DNA from: Streptomyces sp. NA04227
Lineage (GTDB): Bacteria > Actinomycetota > Actinomycetes > Streptomycetales > Streptomycetaceae
Reading direction: 5' to 3'
Length of the DNA stretch: 64,000 bases
Assembly: GCF_013364195.1 (NCBI RefSeq)
Contig: NZ_CP054918.1
Coordinates: 2,159,001-2,223,000 of the forward strand
Shown here piece by piece: positions 8,369-17,973 of the stretch. Within the stretch, counting starts at the first letter, position 1. The number at the start of each line of letters is the position of its first letter. A model generated the notes under the pieces. That model did no database searches. It was not told the origin of the DNA and saw only the letters and a program-made list of their open reading frames with translations. Both the position numbers and the translations under genes were made by a program.

Positions 8369-10461
8369 GCCGCGGCCCCCTCGTCGCTCGTGGCGGGCTG
8401 TGGCGGTGCGGGGCGGGCGGTCTGTGTCACCGCTCCGGTCCCGCCGTCCACGGTGAGTTCGGCGCCGGGTGGGAAGCGGTCGACGGCGCCGGGGACACCG
8501 ACGGCGGTGGGTACGTCGTACTCGCGGGCGAGGACGGCGAGGTGGGACAGGACGCTGCCGGTCTCGGCGACCAGGCCCGCGAGGCCGGGCAGGAGCGGGG
8601 CCAGGGCGGGGTCGAGGGTGCGGACGACGAGCACCGGGTCCTCGGGGCGCTCGCCGTGCCCGTCCCAGGCGGTGCCGGTGCCGAAGCCGCCCCCGGCGCC
8701 CTGGCCTTGGCCCGCGCCGCGGCCGGTGAGTGTCTCGGCCACCGGGCGGCCCTCGGCGAGGCGGAAGGCCGCGGGCAGGGCCGGCGAGTCGGGTCTGAGG
8801 TGGCGTTCGGGCAGGTCGGTCGGGAGGGCGCCGCCGTCCACTATCCGCGTCAACTCGTCCCAGCGCAGGGCGAGCAGAGACGGTCCGGCGAGTGCGGCGT
8901 CGCTCTTGCCGAGCCGGGCGCCGAGTTCCCGGACCATCTCCGACTGCATCTCCTGCACCCAGCGGATCCGCAGCCGCAGCCCCTCGCGTACCGGGAGACC
9001 GGCCACGCCGCGCGGCAGGCCGGTCAGGTTCATGTGGCCCGGCAGGGCGGCGCGTTCGCCGAGGGTGGGCGGCAGCAGGGACAGCAGGACGGGGTGCCGG
9101 GCGAGGAGTTGGTCGTCGCTCGCACCCTGGGAGCGCGTCTCGGCGAGGGTGGCGAGCGCCTCGCCCGCCGCGGTGCCGCCGGAGCCGGGGCCGAGCAGCG
9201 CTCCGGCCAGGGATTCCTGCGCGTGCAGCGGGGACAGTACGGCCCGGCCCCAGGACACGGCGTCCAGGAGTTGGCCGCCGAGCATCTGTCGCGGGGCGGG
9301 CAACTCGGCGAGCCGCCGGTCGACGTCGGCCATCAGGTCCAGGGCGAGCAGCGGGAGCGCGGACCGCAGGCGTCCCACCCGCCAGGCGGCCGCCGCGCGG
9401 CGGGCGCCGGGCAGCGGGTTGACGAAGTCGAGTACGGGGTGGGCGGACGGCACCGCGCCGAGCAGCCGCAGGTCGGCGGCGACGCGGCCGCCGACGGTCG
9501 TGACCACCGGCAGCCGGCGGAGCAGCCGCCGGGAAGCCGCCCCGGCGAGGTCGAGGGCGAGGGTGAGGCCGTGGGACATCGGCGCGATCCAGAGGTCCTC
9601 CTCCAGTGGCTGGAGGACGCCGGGGAAGGTCTCGGCGACCGGGCCGGGGCCCAGGAGGCGCGCACCGCGCGACGGCCGGGGGGCCATCGCGGTGATCGGA
9701 CGGGCCTGGAACAGCCACAGCCGCCCGTCGCCGTCGAAGCCGAACTCCATGTCCTGGGGTCCGCCAAACACCCGCCGGGTCTTCTCGGCCAGCCGTGCGA
9801 GGCGGGTCAGCTCACCGCGGCCGAGCAGCCGTGCGGATCTCCGCTCGGTGGGATCGGATCCCAACAGCCTTCCGGACCGGGTGAGTTGGTAACTCACCCC
9901 TTGGGTGCTGCCGTCCACCAGCTGGTCGGGGCCACCGCTCACGGCGCTGACAAGGAGGCGGTCCGTACGGCCCGCGACCGGGTCCGCCCCGAACATCACC
10001 CCACCCTTGGCCGCCCGCAGCATGGGCTGCACCAGGACCGCCATGCCCTCCAGCGGATCGGCCCGCCCCTCGGGCGGATGCAGGACGTGTACGCGCCGGG
10101 CCGAGTCGAGCACCGTCTGCACCGCGGTGACGAACTCCTCCCAGCCCCGCACCTCCAGGACCGAGGCGAAACGTCCGGCCATCGAGGAGTTCTCACCGTC
10201 CTCGTGCGCGGAGGAGGACCGTACGACAAGCGGCCCCTCGTCCGGCCCGGCCAGCTCGCGCCAGGCGCGGCGCAGCGCCTCCTCCCCGGCCGGGGCGTCC
10301 GGCGCCCGCCCCACCGGTACGAGGACGAAGCCGGGCAGCACCGGCAGCCCCGCGACGGCCGCGCGGGCCAGATTGGCCGCCTTGGCGCCGGTGACGGCGA
10401 AATCCTCCGCTCGTCCGGTGTCCAGCGCCACCACCGCCAGCAGATGCGCGTCAACCCCCAC
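8365..10461 (-). CDS. PEP/pyruvate-binding and PEP-utilising phosphotransferase-like protein
   Basis: 698 residues. The N-terminal 280 residues look like the ATP-grasp (PPDK-N) domain: GAKAANLARA, LVVRSSSAHEDGENSSMAGRF, and FGFDGDGRLWLFQARPI, where the QxRP motif closes the domain. The C terminus has the swivelling phosphohistidine domain, GSVLSHLAVLARE, with H640 as the expected phosphoacceptor. PEP synthases need a further PEP-binding barrel that is absent, so the layout fits rifampicin phosphotransferase-like enzymes: ATP-grasp, a variable substrate domain (here about 290-600), then the His domain. The substrate is unknown. Compared with about 860 residues for known rifampicin phosphotransferases, it is shorter. 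GTG start; coupled to the membrane protein downstream. Confidence 0.85.
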   Translation of the reverse strand: MGVDAHLLAVVALDTGRAEDFAVTGAKAANLARAAVAGLPVLPGFVLVPVGRAPDAPAGEEALRRAWRELAGPDEGPLVVRSSSAHEDGENSSMAGRFASVLEVRGWEEFVTAVQTVLDSARRVHVLHPPEGRADPLEGMAVLVQPMLRAAKGGVMFGADPVAGRTDRLLVSAVSGGPDQLVDGSTQGVSYQLTRSGRLLGSDPTERRSARLLGRGELTRLARLAEKTRRVFGGPQDMEFGFDGDGRLWLFQARPITAMAPRPSRGARLLGPGPVAETFPGVLQPLEEDLWIAPMSHGLTLALDLAGAASRRLLRRLPVVTTVGGRVAADLRLLGAVPSAHPVLDFVNPLPGARRAAAAWRVGRLRSALPLLALDLMADVDRRLAELPAPRQMLGGQLLDAVSWGRAVLSPLHAQESLAGALLGPGSGGTAAGEALATLAETRSQGASDDQLLARHPVLLSLLPPTLGERAALPGHMNLTGLPRGVAGLPVREGLRLRIRWVQEMQSEMVRELGARLGKSDAALAGPSLLALRWDELTRIVDGGALPTDLPERHLRPDSPALPAAFRLAEGRPVAETLTGRGAGQGQGAGGGFGTGTAWDGHGERPEDPVLVVRTLDPALAPLLPGLAGLVAETGSVLSHLAVLAREYDVPTAVGVPGAVDRFPPGAELTVDGGTGAVTQTARPAPPQPATSDEGAAA

Positions 10462-10695
10462 GTCCCGCCCCTATCTCTGCGTGCGCGAGCAGGCCGGTGG
10501 CGGCCAAGCAGGCGCGTTCGGTGTCCCCCGCGAGATACAGACGCCTGATGGCGTCCGGGAGTTGAGAGTGCGTTCACCTTGGGCACCGAATCCGCCACCG
10601 AGGGTGCCGCCGCGTGGGAGCGGGCCCGGCGCCCGGGCGCGGCGTAGCGTGGGACGCGGACGTGCCCCGGGGGGATCTCACCTCAGGAGGACGCG

Positions 10696-11379
10696 ATGAT
10701 GCGGTACACCCGACTGGCCGGGGAATCGGCGGACCACCTCGCCGCCCGCGAGGAACTGCGGCAGGCCGAGATCGCTCTCATGCGGCAGCGCGAAGAGGTC
10801 GCCGCCCGGCGGCGGGCGCTCCCCCAGGGACCACCGGTGGACGACTACACGTTCCTGGAGGGCCCCGCCGACCTCGACTCCGGGGACGCGCCGCTGCGCG
10901 AGGTCCGGCTGAGCGAGCTGTTCACCGCTCCGGACCGCCCGCTGATCGTCTACCAGTTCATGTACGGCAAACGGCAGACCGAGCCGTGCCCGATGTGCAC
11001 CATGTGGATCGACGGTTTCAGCCACACCGTCCAGCACCTCACCCGGAACGTCGACTTCGTCGTCGCCGCTGCCGCCGACCCGGTCACGCTGCGCGGCCAC
11101 GCCCGTCGCCGCGGCTGGCACCGGCTCCGCCTGCTGAGCTGCGGCGACAGCACCTTCAAGTACGACACCGGCAGCGAGGACGAGGACGGCTGGCAGGACT
11201 CCACCATCTCCGTCTTCACCCGCGACGAGGACGGCACGATCCGGCACTTCTACGCCACCCACCCGCGGATGGCCGACGACATCGACGAGCGCGGAATCGA
11301 CCTCTACACCCCGGTCTGGAACCTCCTCGACCTGACGCCGAGGGGCCGGGGGGACTGGTATCCGAGCGTGGACTACTGA
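10696..11379 (+). CDS. DUF899 family thioredoxin-like protein
   Basis: 227 residues; CAGGAGG lies 5 nt before the ATG. It opens with a helical region containing LRQAEIALMRQREEVAARRRALP, typical of the family, then a thioredoxin-like fold with PLIVYQFMYG and the cysteine pair in EPCPMCTMWIDGF, and closes with a tail ending WNLLDLTPRGRGDWYPSVDY, also typical. DUF899 proteins are predicted cytosolic redox proteins of unknown substrate. It is monocistronic and diverges from the PEP-utiliser. A long perfect hairpin follows it. Confidence 0.9.
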   Translation: MMRYTRLAGESADHLAAREELRQAEIALMRQREEVAARRRALPQGPPVDDYTFLEGPADLDSGDAPLREVRLSELFTAPDRPLIVYQFMYGKRQTEPCPMCTMWIDGFSHTVQHLTRNVDFVVAAAADPVTLRGHARRRGWHRLRLLSCGDSTFKYDTGSEDEDGWQDSTISVFTRDEDGTIRHFYATHPRMADDIDERGIDLYTPVWNLLDLTPRGRGDWYPSVDY

Positions 11380-11431
11380 GCTTCGGGGCGAGCACCGGGC
11401 AGTCAACCGGTCGGTACGGAGCAGTAGTTGG

Positions 11432-11471
11432 GGCGAGCCGGGCAGGGAGGGTCGATCCTGCCCGGCTCGCC
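11432..11471. terminator. Bidirectional hairpin terminator
   Basis: A perfect 15-bp stem (432-446 paired with 457-471 of this kilobase; GGCGAGCCGGGCAGG on the left arm) with a 10-nt loop sits between two convergent genes. No U-tract, as is common in Streptomyces. Confidence 0.8.
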
Positions 11472-11493
11472 GGTGAGGGAGTGGAGCGGCGTC

Positions 11494-12702
11494 TCAGTAG
11501 TCGATCGTGTGCTTGTTGATGATCTTCTTGGCGTCGCCGTCGACGGGCAGCGGCACGGTGGGCCGTCCCTCGGTGAAGTACTCCTCGAAGGTGCTGCTGC
11601 GCTGCTCGGTCATGAGCTGGAGAGTGGCGTCCCAGTCGCCGCCGTCGGGGCCGTCCTCGGCCCACAGGTCGAGCAGCGAGGTGGAGACCCGGGCCTGGAC
11701 GCTGTCGCCCTTGTCCCAGCCCTCGGTGGTCTCGTCGTTGGTGAAGTCGAAGCTGTCGCCGTTCTCGTAGACCCAGCGGTAGTCGCCGAGGGTGTGGGCC
11801 GCGACCGCGTCCGCGAAGCCTTCCGTCCACGCGCAGGTCGGGGAGGATTCCCGCTCGAAGTAGTGCGGGTTGCAGCCGGTGACCTCGGGCCACCACTTCC
11901 CGTGGAGCTGCCACTGGAACCAGTGCCCGGCCTCGTGCAGGACCAGGTGCCGGGAGTCGGGCATGTCGGCGTTGAGCAGGACGAAGTCCGTTCCGTGGCT
12001 CTCGTCGTCGGAGTTGGACGGGTGGTCCCAGTAGCCGCCCTCCTCGTTGTCCCGGCCCCAGGCGACGGTGAGGGTCTCGCACTCGCCCTCCCCTTGGTGA
12101 CGGGTGAAGCAGGGCGAGTCCGTACCACGCTTGTCGTAAAGGATGTTGAGGGTGTCGACGACGCTGAAGGCGCGGGCCATCTCCTCGGGCACCTGGACGG
12201 TGCCCAGGTCCTGCTCTCCGGAGACCTCCTCGACGCGCTCGCTGTCGAAGGTGTACTCGCTCTCGTCGTCCCAGTTCTTCACCACCCGCCACAGCTCGGC
12301 CGAGCTGGAACGGAACCGGACCGAGGCCTGGTGGAGCGAGCCGTCGTGGCAGGCGGCGAAGGTGCCGTCCTTGGCATCGGTGAGTCCGGTGGCGAGCTTC
12401 TCGGGCTTACCGTCCGGTGAAGTGGCGCCCCACAGCTCCCAGTTGGCCCTGCGCGCGGGCAGGGCGACCACCGGTTTCTCCGGGCCCGCCTCCGCGTCGT
12501 GGTGCTCGTAGGAGAGGGTGCCGTTCAGGCAGTTCCGTGCGCCGGTGGCCTGTGCGTCCGCCATGACGAAGGGGACGGCGGAGGCACCGGCGGCGAGTAC
12601 CGCGGCGGTGGCCAGCCAGACACCGGGGCTGCGGCGCCGCCCGCGCACCGGACCGTCCGCTCGCTCCCTCGCGGCAGCTCGCTTGCTACGGGGAATTCTC
12701 AT
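11494..12702 (-). CDS. Secreted zinc metalloprotease-like protein (HEAGH)
   Basis: 402 residues. The ATG at 12702 has GGAG five bases upstream; an upstream in-frame extension is not needed. A twin-basic N region followed by a hydrophobic stretch (about 30-50) indicates export. The HExxH motif appears as LVLHEAGHWFQWQLHG, followed about 30 residues later by TEGFADAVAAHTLGDY, whose Glu or Asp could be the third zinc ligand. The rest is rich in Asp and Glu (VVDTLNILYDK, DFTNDETTEGWDKGD). Cysteines are paired outside the membrane. The exact peptidase family is uncertain. Convergent to the DUF899 gene. Confidence 0.85.
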   Translation of the reverse strand: MRIPRSKRAAARERADGPVRGRRRSPGVWLATAAVLAAGASAVPFVMADAQATGARNCLNGTLSYEHHDAEAGPEKPVVALPARRANWELWGATSPDGKPEKLATGLTDAKDGTFAACHDGSLHQASVRFRSSSAELWRVVKNWDDESEYTFDSERVEEVSGEQDLGTVQVPEEMARAFSVVDTLNILYDKRGTDSPCFTRHQGEGECETLTVAWGRDNEEGGYWDHPSNSDDESHGTDFVLLNADMPDSRHLVLHEAGHWFQWQLHGKWWPEVTGCNPHYFERESSPTCAWTEGFADAVAAHTLGDYRWVYENGDSFDFTNDETTEGWDKGDSVQARVSTSLLDLWAEDGPDGGDWDATLQLMTEQRSSTFEEYFTEGRPTVPLPVDGDAKKIINKHTIDY

Positions 12703-13018
12703 GTCTGCTCCAGATCGGATGCGTTTCCGCCGGGAGGCCGGGCGGCACCCGGCGAATTCCGCGGTGGGGGGTGCGGACACCTTCGCCAAGGGATTCCGGG
12801 GGAGGGAAGAGGGGCGAGGCCGTCAAGTATTAGGCGTTTACGGGTGCTTGGCCGGAGCGCGGCGCATCTGGGCCGCCCGGGCAGGGAGGACCGGCTCGGG
12901 AAAGCGCCCGTGAAGCACTCTTGCGTTCCGCGAACAGGTGTCGTTAACCTCCGTTGCCTCTCTGCCTGGTGAGTTCTCCCTTCGGCGTCACCGAATCACC
13001 GGAAATGCGGCCATCGAA
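12703..13018. other. Divergent intergenic region, no gene seen
   Basis: 316 bases between the protease gene and the divergent HTH gene. It must hold both promoters. An AT-richer patch (about 12828-12842) is the only departure from GC composition. No -35/-10 pair is convincing. Confidence 0.4.
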
Positions 13019-13999
13019 ATGAACGCACCGCACTCTCCGCACCGGCTTACCGAACCGGTTGCCGACGGCTGCGGCCCGCAGTCGCCCCCGCTGGAGGCAG
13101 TGCTGCGTACGGGGCCGTTCCACGCGGCGCTGCGTGCGGCCGTGGAGCGGCGCGGGCTGAGCCTCGGCCGCCTGGAGAGCCGGTTGCGGCGGCAGGGCAC
13201 CCCCGTGACCGCCGCGACGATCAGTGCCTGGCAGTCGGGCAAGTACCGTCCCGAGCGACCGCACGCCCTCGCGGCGCTCGCCGCCCTGGAGACCATCCTG
13301 GAGCTGCACCCCGGTGACCTGGTCGCGCTGCTCAAGCCGCCCAAACCCAGAGGGCGTTGGCAGCACAGCTCCCACCGGCGCCCCAGTCTGTCCGCGGCCT
13401 GGGCGGGCCGTCTCGACCCGCTCCTGCACTCCGTGGACGCCGCCTGGTCCCGCCATCTGACCAGCCTCAGCAGCCAGCACCGGATGCACTGCGACGCCGA
13501 GGGACGGGTGCACCGGATGTGGGACCGCCTCGTGCTGCGCGCCGAGGAGGACGGACCGGACCGCTACGTCCTCGGCTACACCGCCGACCACCCGAGCCCG
13601 CCGCCGGTGCTGCGGCCGGTGACTCCCCAGCGGCTCGGCCCGAGCGTCGCCGACGCCGACGAGGGCACCCTGCTCGCCACGCTCCTCTTCGAGAGGCCGC
13701 TGGCGCGCGGCGAGACCGTGATCATCGAGTACACGACGGAGCACACCCACGACCGGCCCCGGGCCGAGCAGAGCCTGCTGCATCTGCAAGGCCCCGTCCG
13801 CGACTGCGTGTTGGAGGTCTGCTTCGACCCGGCCGCGGTCCCCACCCGCTGCCGTTCCTTCCACTCCCTGCCCACCCACGACGGACTGTCCCCCGAGGCG
13901 ACAACCGAGCAGCCGCTGCGGATCGGGCCGGGCCTGCGCGCGCACACGGTGGGACTCGACCTGCCCCCGTCCGACTTCGGTATCCGCTGGGACTGGTAG
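13019..13999 (+). CDS. HTH (XRE-like) DNA-binding protein
   Basis: 326 residues from the ATG at 13019; an earlier GTG at 12938 is in frame but has no ribosome-binding site. Residues about 32-85 form an XRE-like helix-turn-helix (LRAAVERRGLSLGRLESRLR, then ATISAWQSGKYRPERP). The remainder is a mixed domain I do not recognise, with paired cysteines and the segment LARGETVIIEYTTEH. It may act as a transcription regulator with a ligand- or protein-binding C-terminal half. It diverges from the secreted protease gene, which is a plausible but unproven target. The start codon is the least certain point. Confidence 0.78.
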   Translation: MNAPHSPHRLTEPVADGCGPQSPPLEAVLRTGPFHAALRAAVERRGLSLGRLESRLRRQGTPVTAATISAWQSGKYRPERPHALAALAALETILELHPGDLVALLKPPKPRGRWQHSSHRRPSLSAAWAGRLDPLLHSVDAAWSRHLTSLSSQHRMHCDAEGRVHRMWDRLVLRAEEDGPDRYVLGYTADHPSPPPVLRPVTPQRLGPSVADADEGTLLATLLFERPLARGETVIIEYTTEHTHDRPRAEQSLLHLQGPVRDCVLEVCFDPAAVPTRCRSFHSLPTHDGLSPEATTEQPLRIGPGLRAHTVGLDLPPSDFGIRWDW

Positions 14000-14033
14000 G
14001 ACGGCAGCCGGCGGGCGGAGGCAGGGCCCAGGC

Positions 14034-14333
14034 TCAGTCCGGCAGGTTCTGCCGGTACGGCTCCAGCGGCGGGGCGCACTTCGTCGCCACGAACTCCGTG
14101 ATCGCGTACTCGGCCACCCCCGCGACGGTGAACGGATCGCTGCGGGTGATCTCCTCGATCTTCGCCCGGTCGTCGCCGACCGCCAGGATCACCCCGCCGT
14201 CCCGGGGGACCTTGCGGCCCGAGGCGATGAAGACCCCGGACGCGTAGTGGGCGTCCAGCCAGGCGATGTGCTCGGGCAGCGCGCTCTCGATGCGTTCCAT
14301 CGGCGCGACGTAGGTGAGCTCCAGTACGAACAT
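14034..14333 (-). CDS. YciI-like protein
   Basis: 99 residues, MFVLELTYVAPMERIESALPEH. The ferredoxin-like alpha-beta plait and the HIAWLDAHYASGVFIASGRKVPRDGG segment match YCII-related proteins; the His in HxxWLD is the conserved family residue. They are small cytosolic dimers, sometimes enzymes acting on chlorinated or keto substrates, mostly of unknown function. The longer in-frame N-terminal extension to 14423 is rejected because homologues start at MFVLEL. No strong Shine-Dalgarno sequence is seen. It follows 34 bases after the convergent HTH gene. Confidence 0.88.
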   Translation of the reverse strand: MFVLELTYVAPMERIESALPEHIAWLDAHYASGVFIASGRKVPRDGGVILAVGDDRAKIEEITRSDPFTVAGVAEYAITEFVATKCAPPLEPYRQNLPD

Positions 14334-14367
14334 GATCGACAGGTTAAGCCTGCGGACCCATCCGGCC

Positions 14368-15354
14368 TCAGTGCACGTGGCCGCTCTCGTCGTGCCCCGC
14401 TCCCCCGGCGGCGTCGCCCTCACCGGCCTCGGCGGTTTCGGTGGTACCCGCGCGGACCGTGAAGGCGGCGGTACGCACCTTCCCCTCGTGCCGGAAGTCG
14501 AGGAACAGGCGGTACGTACCGGCGCTCGGGGCGGTGGCGGTGAAGGAGATCTCGGGGCCGGGCTTCGTGCTGCCGTCGCCGGGTTCGCCGCCCGGGTGGA
14601 CGTGCAGATACGCGAGGTCGCCGGAGCGCAGGGCGACCAGGTGGCCGTAGGCGCCGAGGTAGGGCTGGAGGTCGCGGACCGGGCGGCCGTCCTTGGTGAC
14701 GCGGAGTGTCAGTTCGCGGGCCTTGCCGGGGCGGAGTTCGCCGCCGAGCGTGACCTCGTAGCCGTCGGTCTTCGCGGTACGCGAGGGGGCGGGCGGCGAG
14801 GCGGGCGCGGCCGTCCCCGTGACGGCGAGGTCCGCACCGAGCGTCACGCCCTCGGCGCCCTTCACGCCCGGCTTGAAGTCGGCGAAGGCGCGGTAGCCGC
14901 CCGCCTCGGGCAGCGTCGTCCGCACGCTCCAGGTGCCGTCCGCGGCCCGCGCCGGGTGCAGATGGCGGTAGACCGTCAAGTCCCTTGAGGCGACGATGAA
15001 ATGGAGTTCCTTGCCGTGCTCGCGCCGGTACGAGGTCAGCTTGCGGCCCGCCTCGTCGAGGATCGCGAAGCGCAGCTCGGACTCCTTGCCCTCGGCGACC
15101 CGCTCGGTGCCGAGCGCCAGCGTGTAGCCCCCTTCGGTGACCTGGAGGCCGCCCGCGGCGGGTGTCCCCGGATCGTCGTGACCCTTGTTCCCGTCCGGAT
15201 CCGCTCTGCCCGGCTTCTCCGAGCGGTGCTCCCCGTGCGAGGCCGAGCCGCCGTCCGCGACCACGGGGTCCAGGGCCGCACCGGCCCCGTACGCCGTACC
15301 GAAGGTCGCGGCCAGAGCCGCGGCGAAAGCGGCGATTTTCAGTCCCGTGTTCAT
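14368..15354 (-). CDS. Secreted copper-associated protein
   Basis: 328 residues with a signal peptide (MNTGLKIAAFAAALAATFGTAYGAGAAL). GGGGA precedes the ATG at the right distance. After a His/Asp-rich linker there are two related beta domains, each with a stretch like YRHLHPARAADGTW and LAYLHVHPGGEPGDG, where closely spaced histidines could bind metal. The C terminus ends GHDESGHVH. It is transcribed divergently from the copper ATPase, with copper-repressor-type operators in between, so it should be copper-induced and act outside the membrane in copper handling. The family occurs in actinobacterial copper loci; the biochemical role is unknown. Confidence 0.87.
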   Translation of the reverse strand: MNTGLKIAAFAAALAATFGTAYGAGAALDPVVADGGSASHGEHRSEKPGRADPDGNKGHDDPGTPAAGGLQVTEGGYTLALGTERVAEGKESELRFAILDEAGRKLTSYRREHGKELHFIVASRDLTVYRHLHPARAADGTWSVRTTLPEAGGYRAFADFKPGVKGAEGVTLGADLAVTGTAAPASPPAPSRTAKTDGYEVTLGGELRPGKARELTLRVTKDGRPVRDLQPYLGAYGHLVALRSGDLAYLHVHPGGEPGDGSTKPGPEISFTATAPSAGTYRLFLDFRHEGKVRTAAFTVRAGTTETAEAGEGDAAGGAGHDESGHVH

Positions 15355-15425
15355 GACGGTCCCCAATGTCGAGAGGTGTGCACAGAGATGTGCGCCGAGG
15401 GATGTGGCCGAGAGATGCGAGGAGA

Positions 15426-15442
15426 ATACCCCAGGGGGGTAT
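15426..15442. promoter_or_regulatory. CsoR-like operator (proximal to the secreted copper protein)
   Basis: ATACCCCAGGGGGGTAT, a GC-centred palindrome flanked by TA, matches the CsoR consensus TAnCCCCnnnGGGGnTA in form. It lies 72 bases upstream of the secreted protein's start. One arm carries a C:G imbalance relative to the perfect copy at 15530. Confidence 0.8.
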
Positions 15443-15529
15443 CAAGTCAAGGTGGGGAGGCAGGAGGGGGCAGACGGGAGACGGCTTGCCAGGGATAGGG
15501 GGAGGGGGTATACATGGTGATCACGCGAG

Positions 15530-15546
15530 ATACCCCCAGGGGGTAT
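15530..15546. promoter_or_regulatory. CsoR-like operator (proximal to the copper ATPase)
   Basis: ATACCCCCAGGGGGTAT is a perfect palindrome of 17 bases, 58 bases before the ATPase start. It is expected to bind copper-free CsoR and release it on Cu(I) binding. No csoR gene is in the window, so the repressor is encoded elsewhere. Confidence 0.85.
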
Positions 15547-15604
15547 TGATGATCCGGCACCAGAGCCGGACTCCGCCATCCGCCCACCCCCGCGAGGAGC
15601 AGCA

Positions 15605-17953
15605 ATGACCGCCCCCATCACGCCCGTCACCACCGTCGCCCCCGCCTCCGCCACCGCCACCGACAACGCCCAAGTCGAACTCCTCATCGGCGGTATGACC
15701 TGCGCCTCCTGCGCGGCCCGCGTGGAGAAGAAGCTCAACCGCATGGACGGTGTCGAGGCGACCGTCAACTACGCGACCGAGAAGGCCAGGGTCACCTTCG
15801 GCGCGGGCACGGCGGTCGAGGATCTGATCGCGACCGTGGAGGCGACGGGGTATACGGCGAAGGAGCCGCCACCGGCGCATCCCGGTCCCGGGCAGGGCCA
15901 CTTGCCGGGCGCGGACGGCGGTGCGGCGAGGGGCGGCGGCGGGTCGGGGGCCGAGGCCGGGCAGTCCGAGGAGGCCGACGGGCTCGGGCCGCTCCGGCAG
16001 CGGCTGACGACCGCGGTCGCGCTCGCGGTGCCGGTGATCGCGATGGCGATGGTGCCGTCCCTGCAGTTCACGTACTGGCAGTGGCTGTCGCTCACGCTCG
16101 CCGCGCCGGTCGTCACCTACGCGGCCTGGCCCTTCCACCGTGCGGCCTGGACCAACGCGCGGCACGGCGCCGCCACCATGGACACGCTCATCTCGGTCGG
16201 GACCTCGGCCGCCTTCCTCTGGTCGCTGTGGGCCCTGTTCTTCGGGACGGCCGGGGAACCGGGCATGACGCACCCCTTCGAGCTCTCCATCTCCCGTACC
16301 GACGGCGCCGGGAACATCTATCTGGAGGCCGCGGCGGGCGTGACCGCCTTCATCCTGGCCGGTCGCTACTTCGAGGCACGCTCCAAGCGCAAGGCGGGAG
16401 CCGCGCTGAAGGCGCTCCTGGAACTCGGCGCCAAGGAGGTCGCCGTACTGCGCGACGGCCTCGAGGAGACTGTGCCGGTTGCCGAACTCCGCGTCGGGGA
16501 CCGCTTCGTGGTCCGCCCCGGCGAGAAGATCGCCACCGACGGCACCGTGGTCGAGGGCGCCTCGGCGGTCGACGCCTCGATGCTCACCGGTGAGTCGGTA
16601 CCCGTCGAGGTGGCCGTCGGCGACCCGGTCACCGGCGCCACCCTCAACGCGGGCGGGCGCCTGGTCGTCGAAGCCACCCGGATCGGCGCGGACACCCAAC
16701 TCGCCCGGATGGCACGGATGGTGGAGGACGCGCAGAACGGCAAGGCCGCCGCGCAGCGTCTGGCCGACCGTATCTCGGGGGTCTTCGTGCCCGTCGTGAT
16801 CGCCCTGGCGCTCGGCACCCTCGGCTTCTGGCTGGGCAACGGCTCGGGACTGACCGCCGCGTTCACCGCCGCCGTGGCGGTACTGATCATCGCCTGCCCC
16901 TGCGCCCTGGGCCTGGCCACTCCGACCGCGCTGATGGTCGGCACCGGTCGCGGCGCCCAACTCGGCATACTCATCAAGGGTCCCGAGGTCCTGGAGAGCA
17001 CCCGCCGGGTCGACACCGTCGTCCTGGACAAGACCGGCACCGTCACCACCGGCCGGATGACCCTCCTCGCCGTGCACACCGCGGGCGGCGTCACGGAGAA
17101 CGAAGTCCTGCGGCTGGCGGGCGCGTTGGAGCACTCCTCGGAGCACCCCATCGCCCGGGCGGTCGCCCAGGCGGCCACCGAGGCACTCGGCACCCTGCCC
17201 ACCCCCGAGGACTTCGCCAACATTCCCGGCCTCGGGGTCCAGGGAATCGTCGACGGGCACGCCGTACTCGTGGGCCGCGAAGGCCTGTTGGTGGAGTGGG
17301 CGATGGAACTGCCCGCCGAACTAAATGAGTTGAAGCGGCGTGCCGAAAAGGCGGGCCGTTCCGCGATCGCGGTCGCCTGGGACGGCGAGGCCCGTGCCGT
17401 GCTCGAAGTCGCCGACGCCGTCAAGGAGTCGAGCCCCGAGGCCATCCGGCGCCTGCGTGCCCTCGGGCTGACCCCGATCCTGCTCACCGGCGACAACCGG
17501 GCGGTCGCCGAGTCGGTCGCCGCCGAGGTCGGCATCGAGGAGGTCATCGCCGAGGTGCTGCCGCAGGACAAGGTCGACGTGGTCAAGCGGCTCCAGGCCG
17601 AAGGCCGCAGCGTCGCCATGGTCGGCGACGGGGTCAACGACGCCGCCGCGCTCGCCCAGGCCGACCTCGGCCTGGCCATGGGCACCGGCACCGACGCGGC
17701 CATCGAGGCGGGCGACCTCACCCTGGTACGGGGCGACCTGCGCGCCGCCGCCGACGCCATCCGGCTCGCCCGGCGCACCCTCGGCACCATCCAGAGCAAC
17801 CTCTTCTGGGCCTTCGCCTACAACGTCGCGGCGCTTCCGCTCGCCGCCGCCGGACTCCTCAACCCCATGCTCGCCGGGGCCGCGATGGCCTTCTCCTCCG
17901 TCTTCGTCGTCGGCAACAGCCTGCGCCTGCGGGGCTTCCAGCCGGTGCGCTGA
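15605..17953 (+). CDS. copA: Copper-translocating P1B-type ATPase
   Basis: 782 residues; GAGGAG lies 7 nt before the ATG. An N-terminal heavy-metal-associated domain has GGMTCASC (C33, C36). A low-complexity Gly/Glu linker follows (about 88-125). Then come the membrane segments, the actuator motif TGES, and the transport-site motif ACPCALG (CPC at 431-433). The phosphorylation motif DKTGTVT follows (D475), then SEHPIARAV, which binds ATP in P1B pumps, and [13 protein letters not shown] together with an MTCASC domain indicates Cu(I) export across the membrane, with ATP hydrolysis. Divergent from the secreted copper protein, and expected to be under CsoR control. Confidence 0.96.
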   Translation: MTAPITPVTTVAPASATATDNAQVELLIGGMTCASCAARVEKKLNRMDGVEATVNYATEKARVTFGAGTAVEDLIATVEATGYTAKEPPPAHPGPGQGHLPGADGGAARGGGGSGAEAGQSEEADGLGPLRQRLTTAVALAVPVIAMAMVPSLQFTYWQWLSLTLAAPVVTYAAWPFHRAAWTNARHGAATMDTLISVGTSAAFLWSLWALFFGTAGEPGMTHPFELSISRTDGAGNIYLEAAAGVTAFILAGRYFEARSKRKAGAALKALLELGAKEVAVLRDGLEETVPVAELRVGDRFVVRPGEKIATDGTVVEGASAVDASMLTGESVPVEVAVGDPVTGATLNAGGRLVVEATRIGADTQLARMARMVEDAQNGKAAAQRLADRISGVFVPVVIALALGTLGFWLGNGSGLTAAFTAAVAVLIIACPCALGLATPTALMVGTGRGAQLGILIKGPEVLESTRRVDTVVLDKTGTVTTGRMTLLAVHTAGGVTENEVLRLAGALEHSSEHPIARAVAQAATEALGTLPTPEDFANIPGLGVQGIVDGHAVLVGREGLLVEWAMELPAELNELKRRAEKAGRSAIAVAWDGEARAVLEVADAVKESSPEAIRRLRALGLTPILLTGDNRAVAESVAAEVGIEEVIAEVLPQDKVDVVKRLQAEGRSVAMVGDGVNDAAALAQADLGLAMGTGTDAAIEAGDLTLVRGDLRAAADAIRLARRTLGTIQSNLFWAFAYNVAALPLAAAGLLNPMLAGAAMAFSSVFVVGNSLRLRGFQPVR

Positions 17954-17973
17954 GCCGCTGCCCGCCTCCGCAC

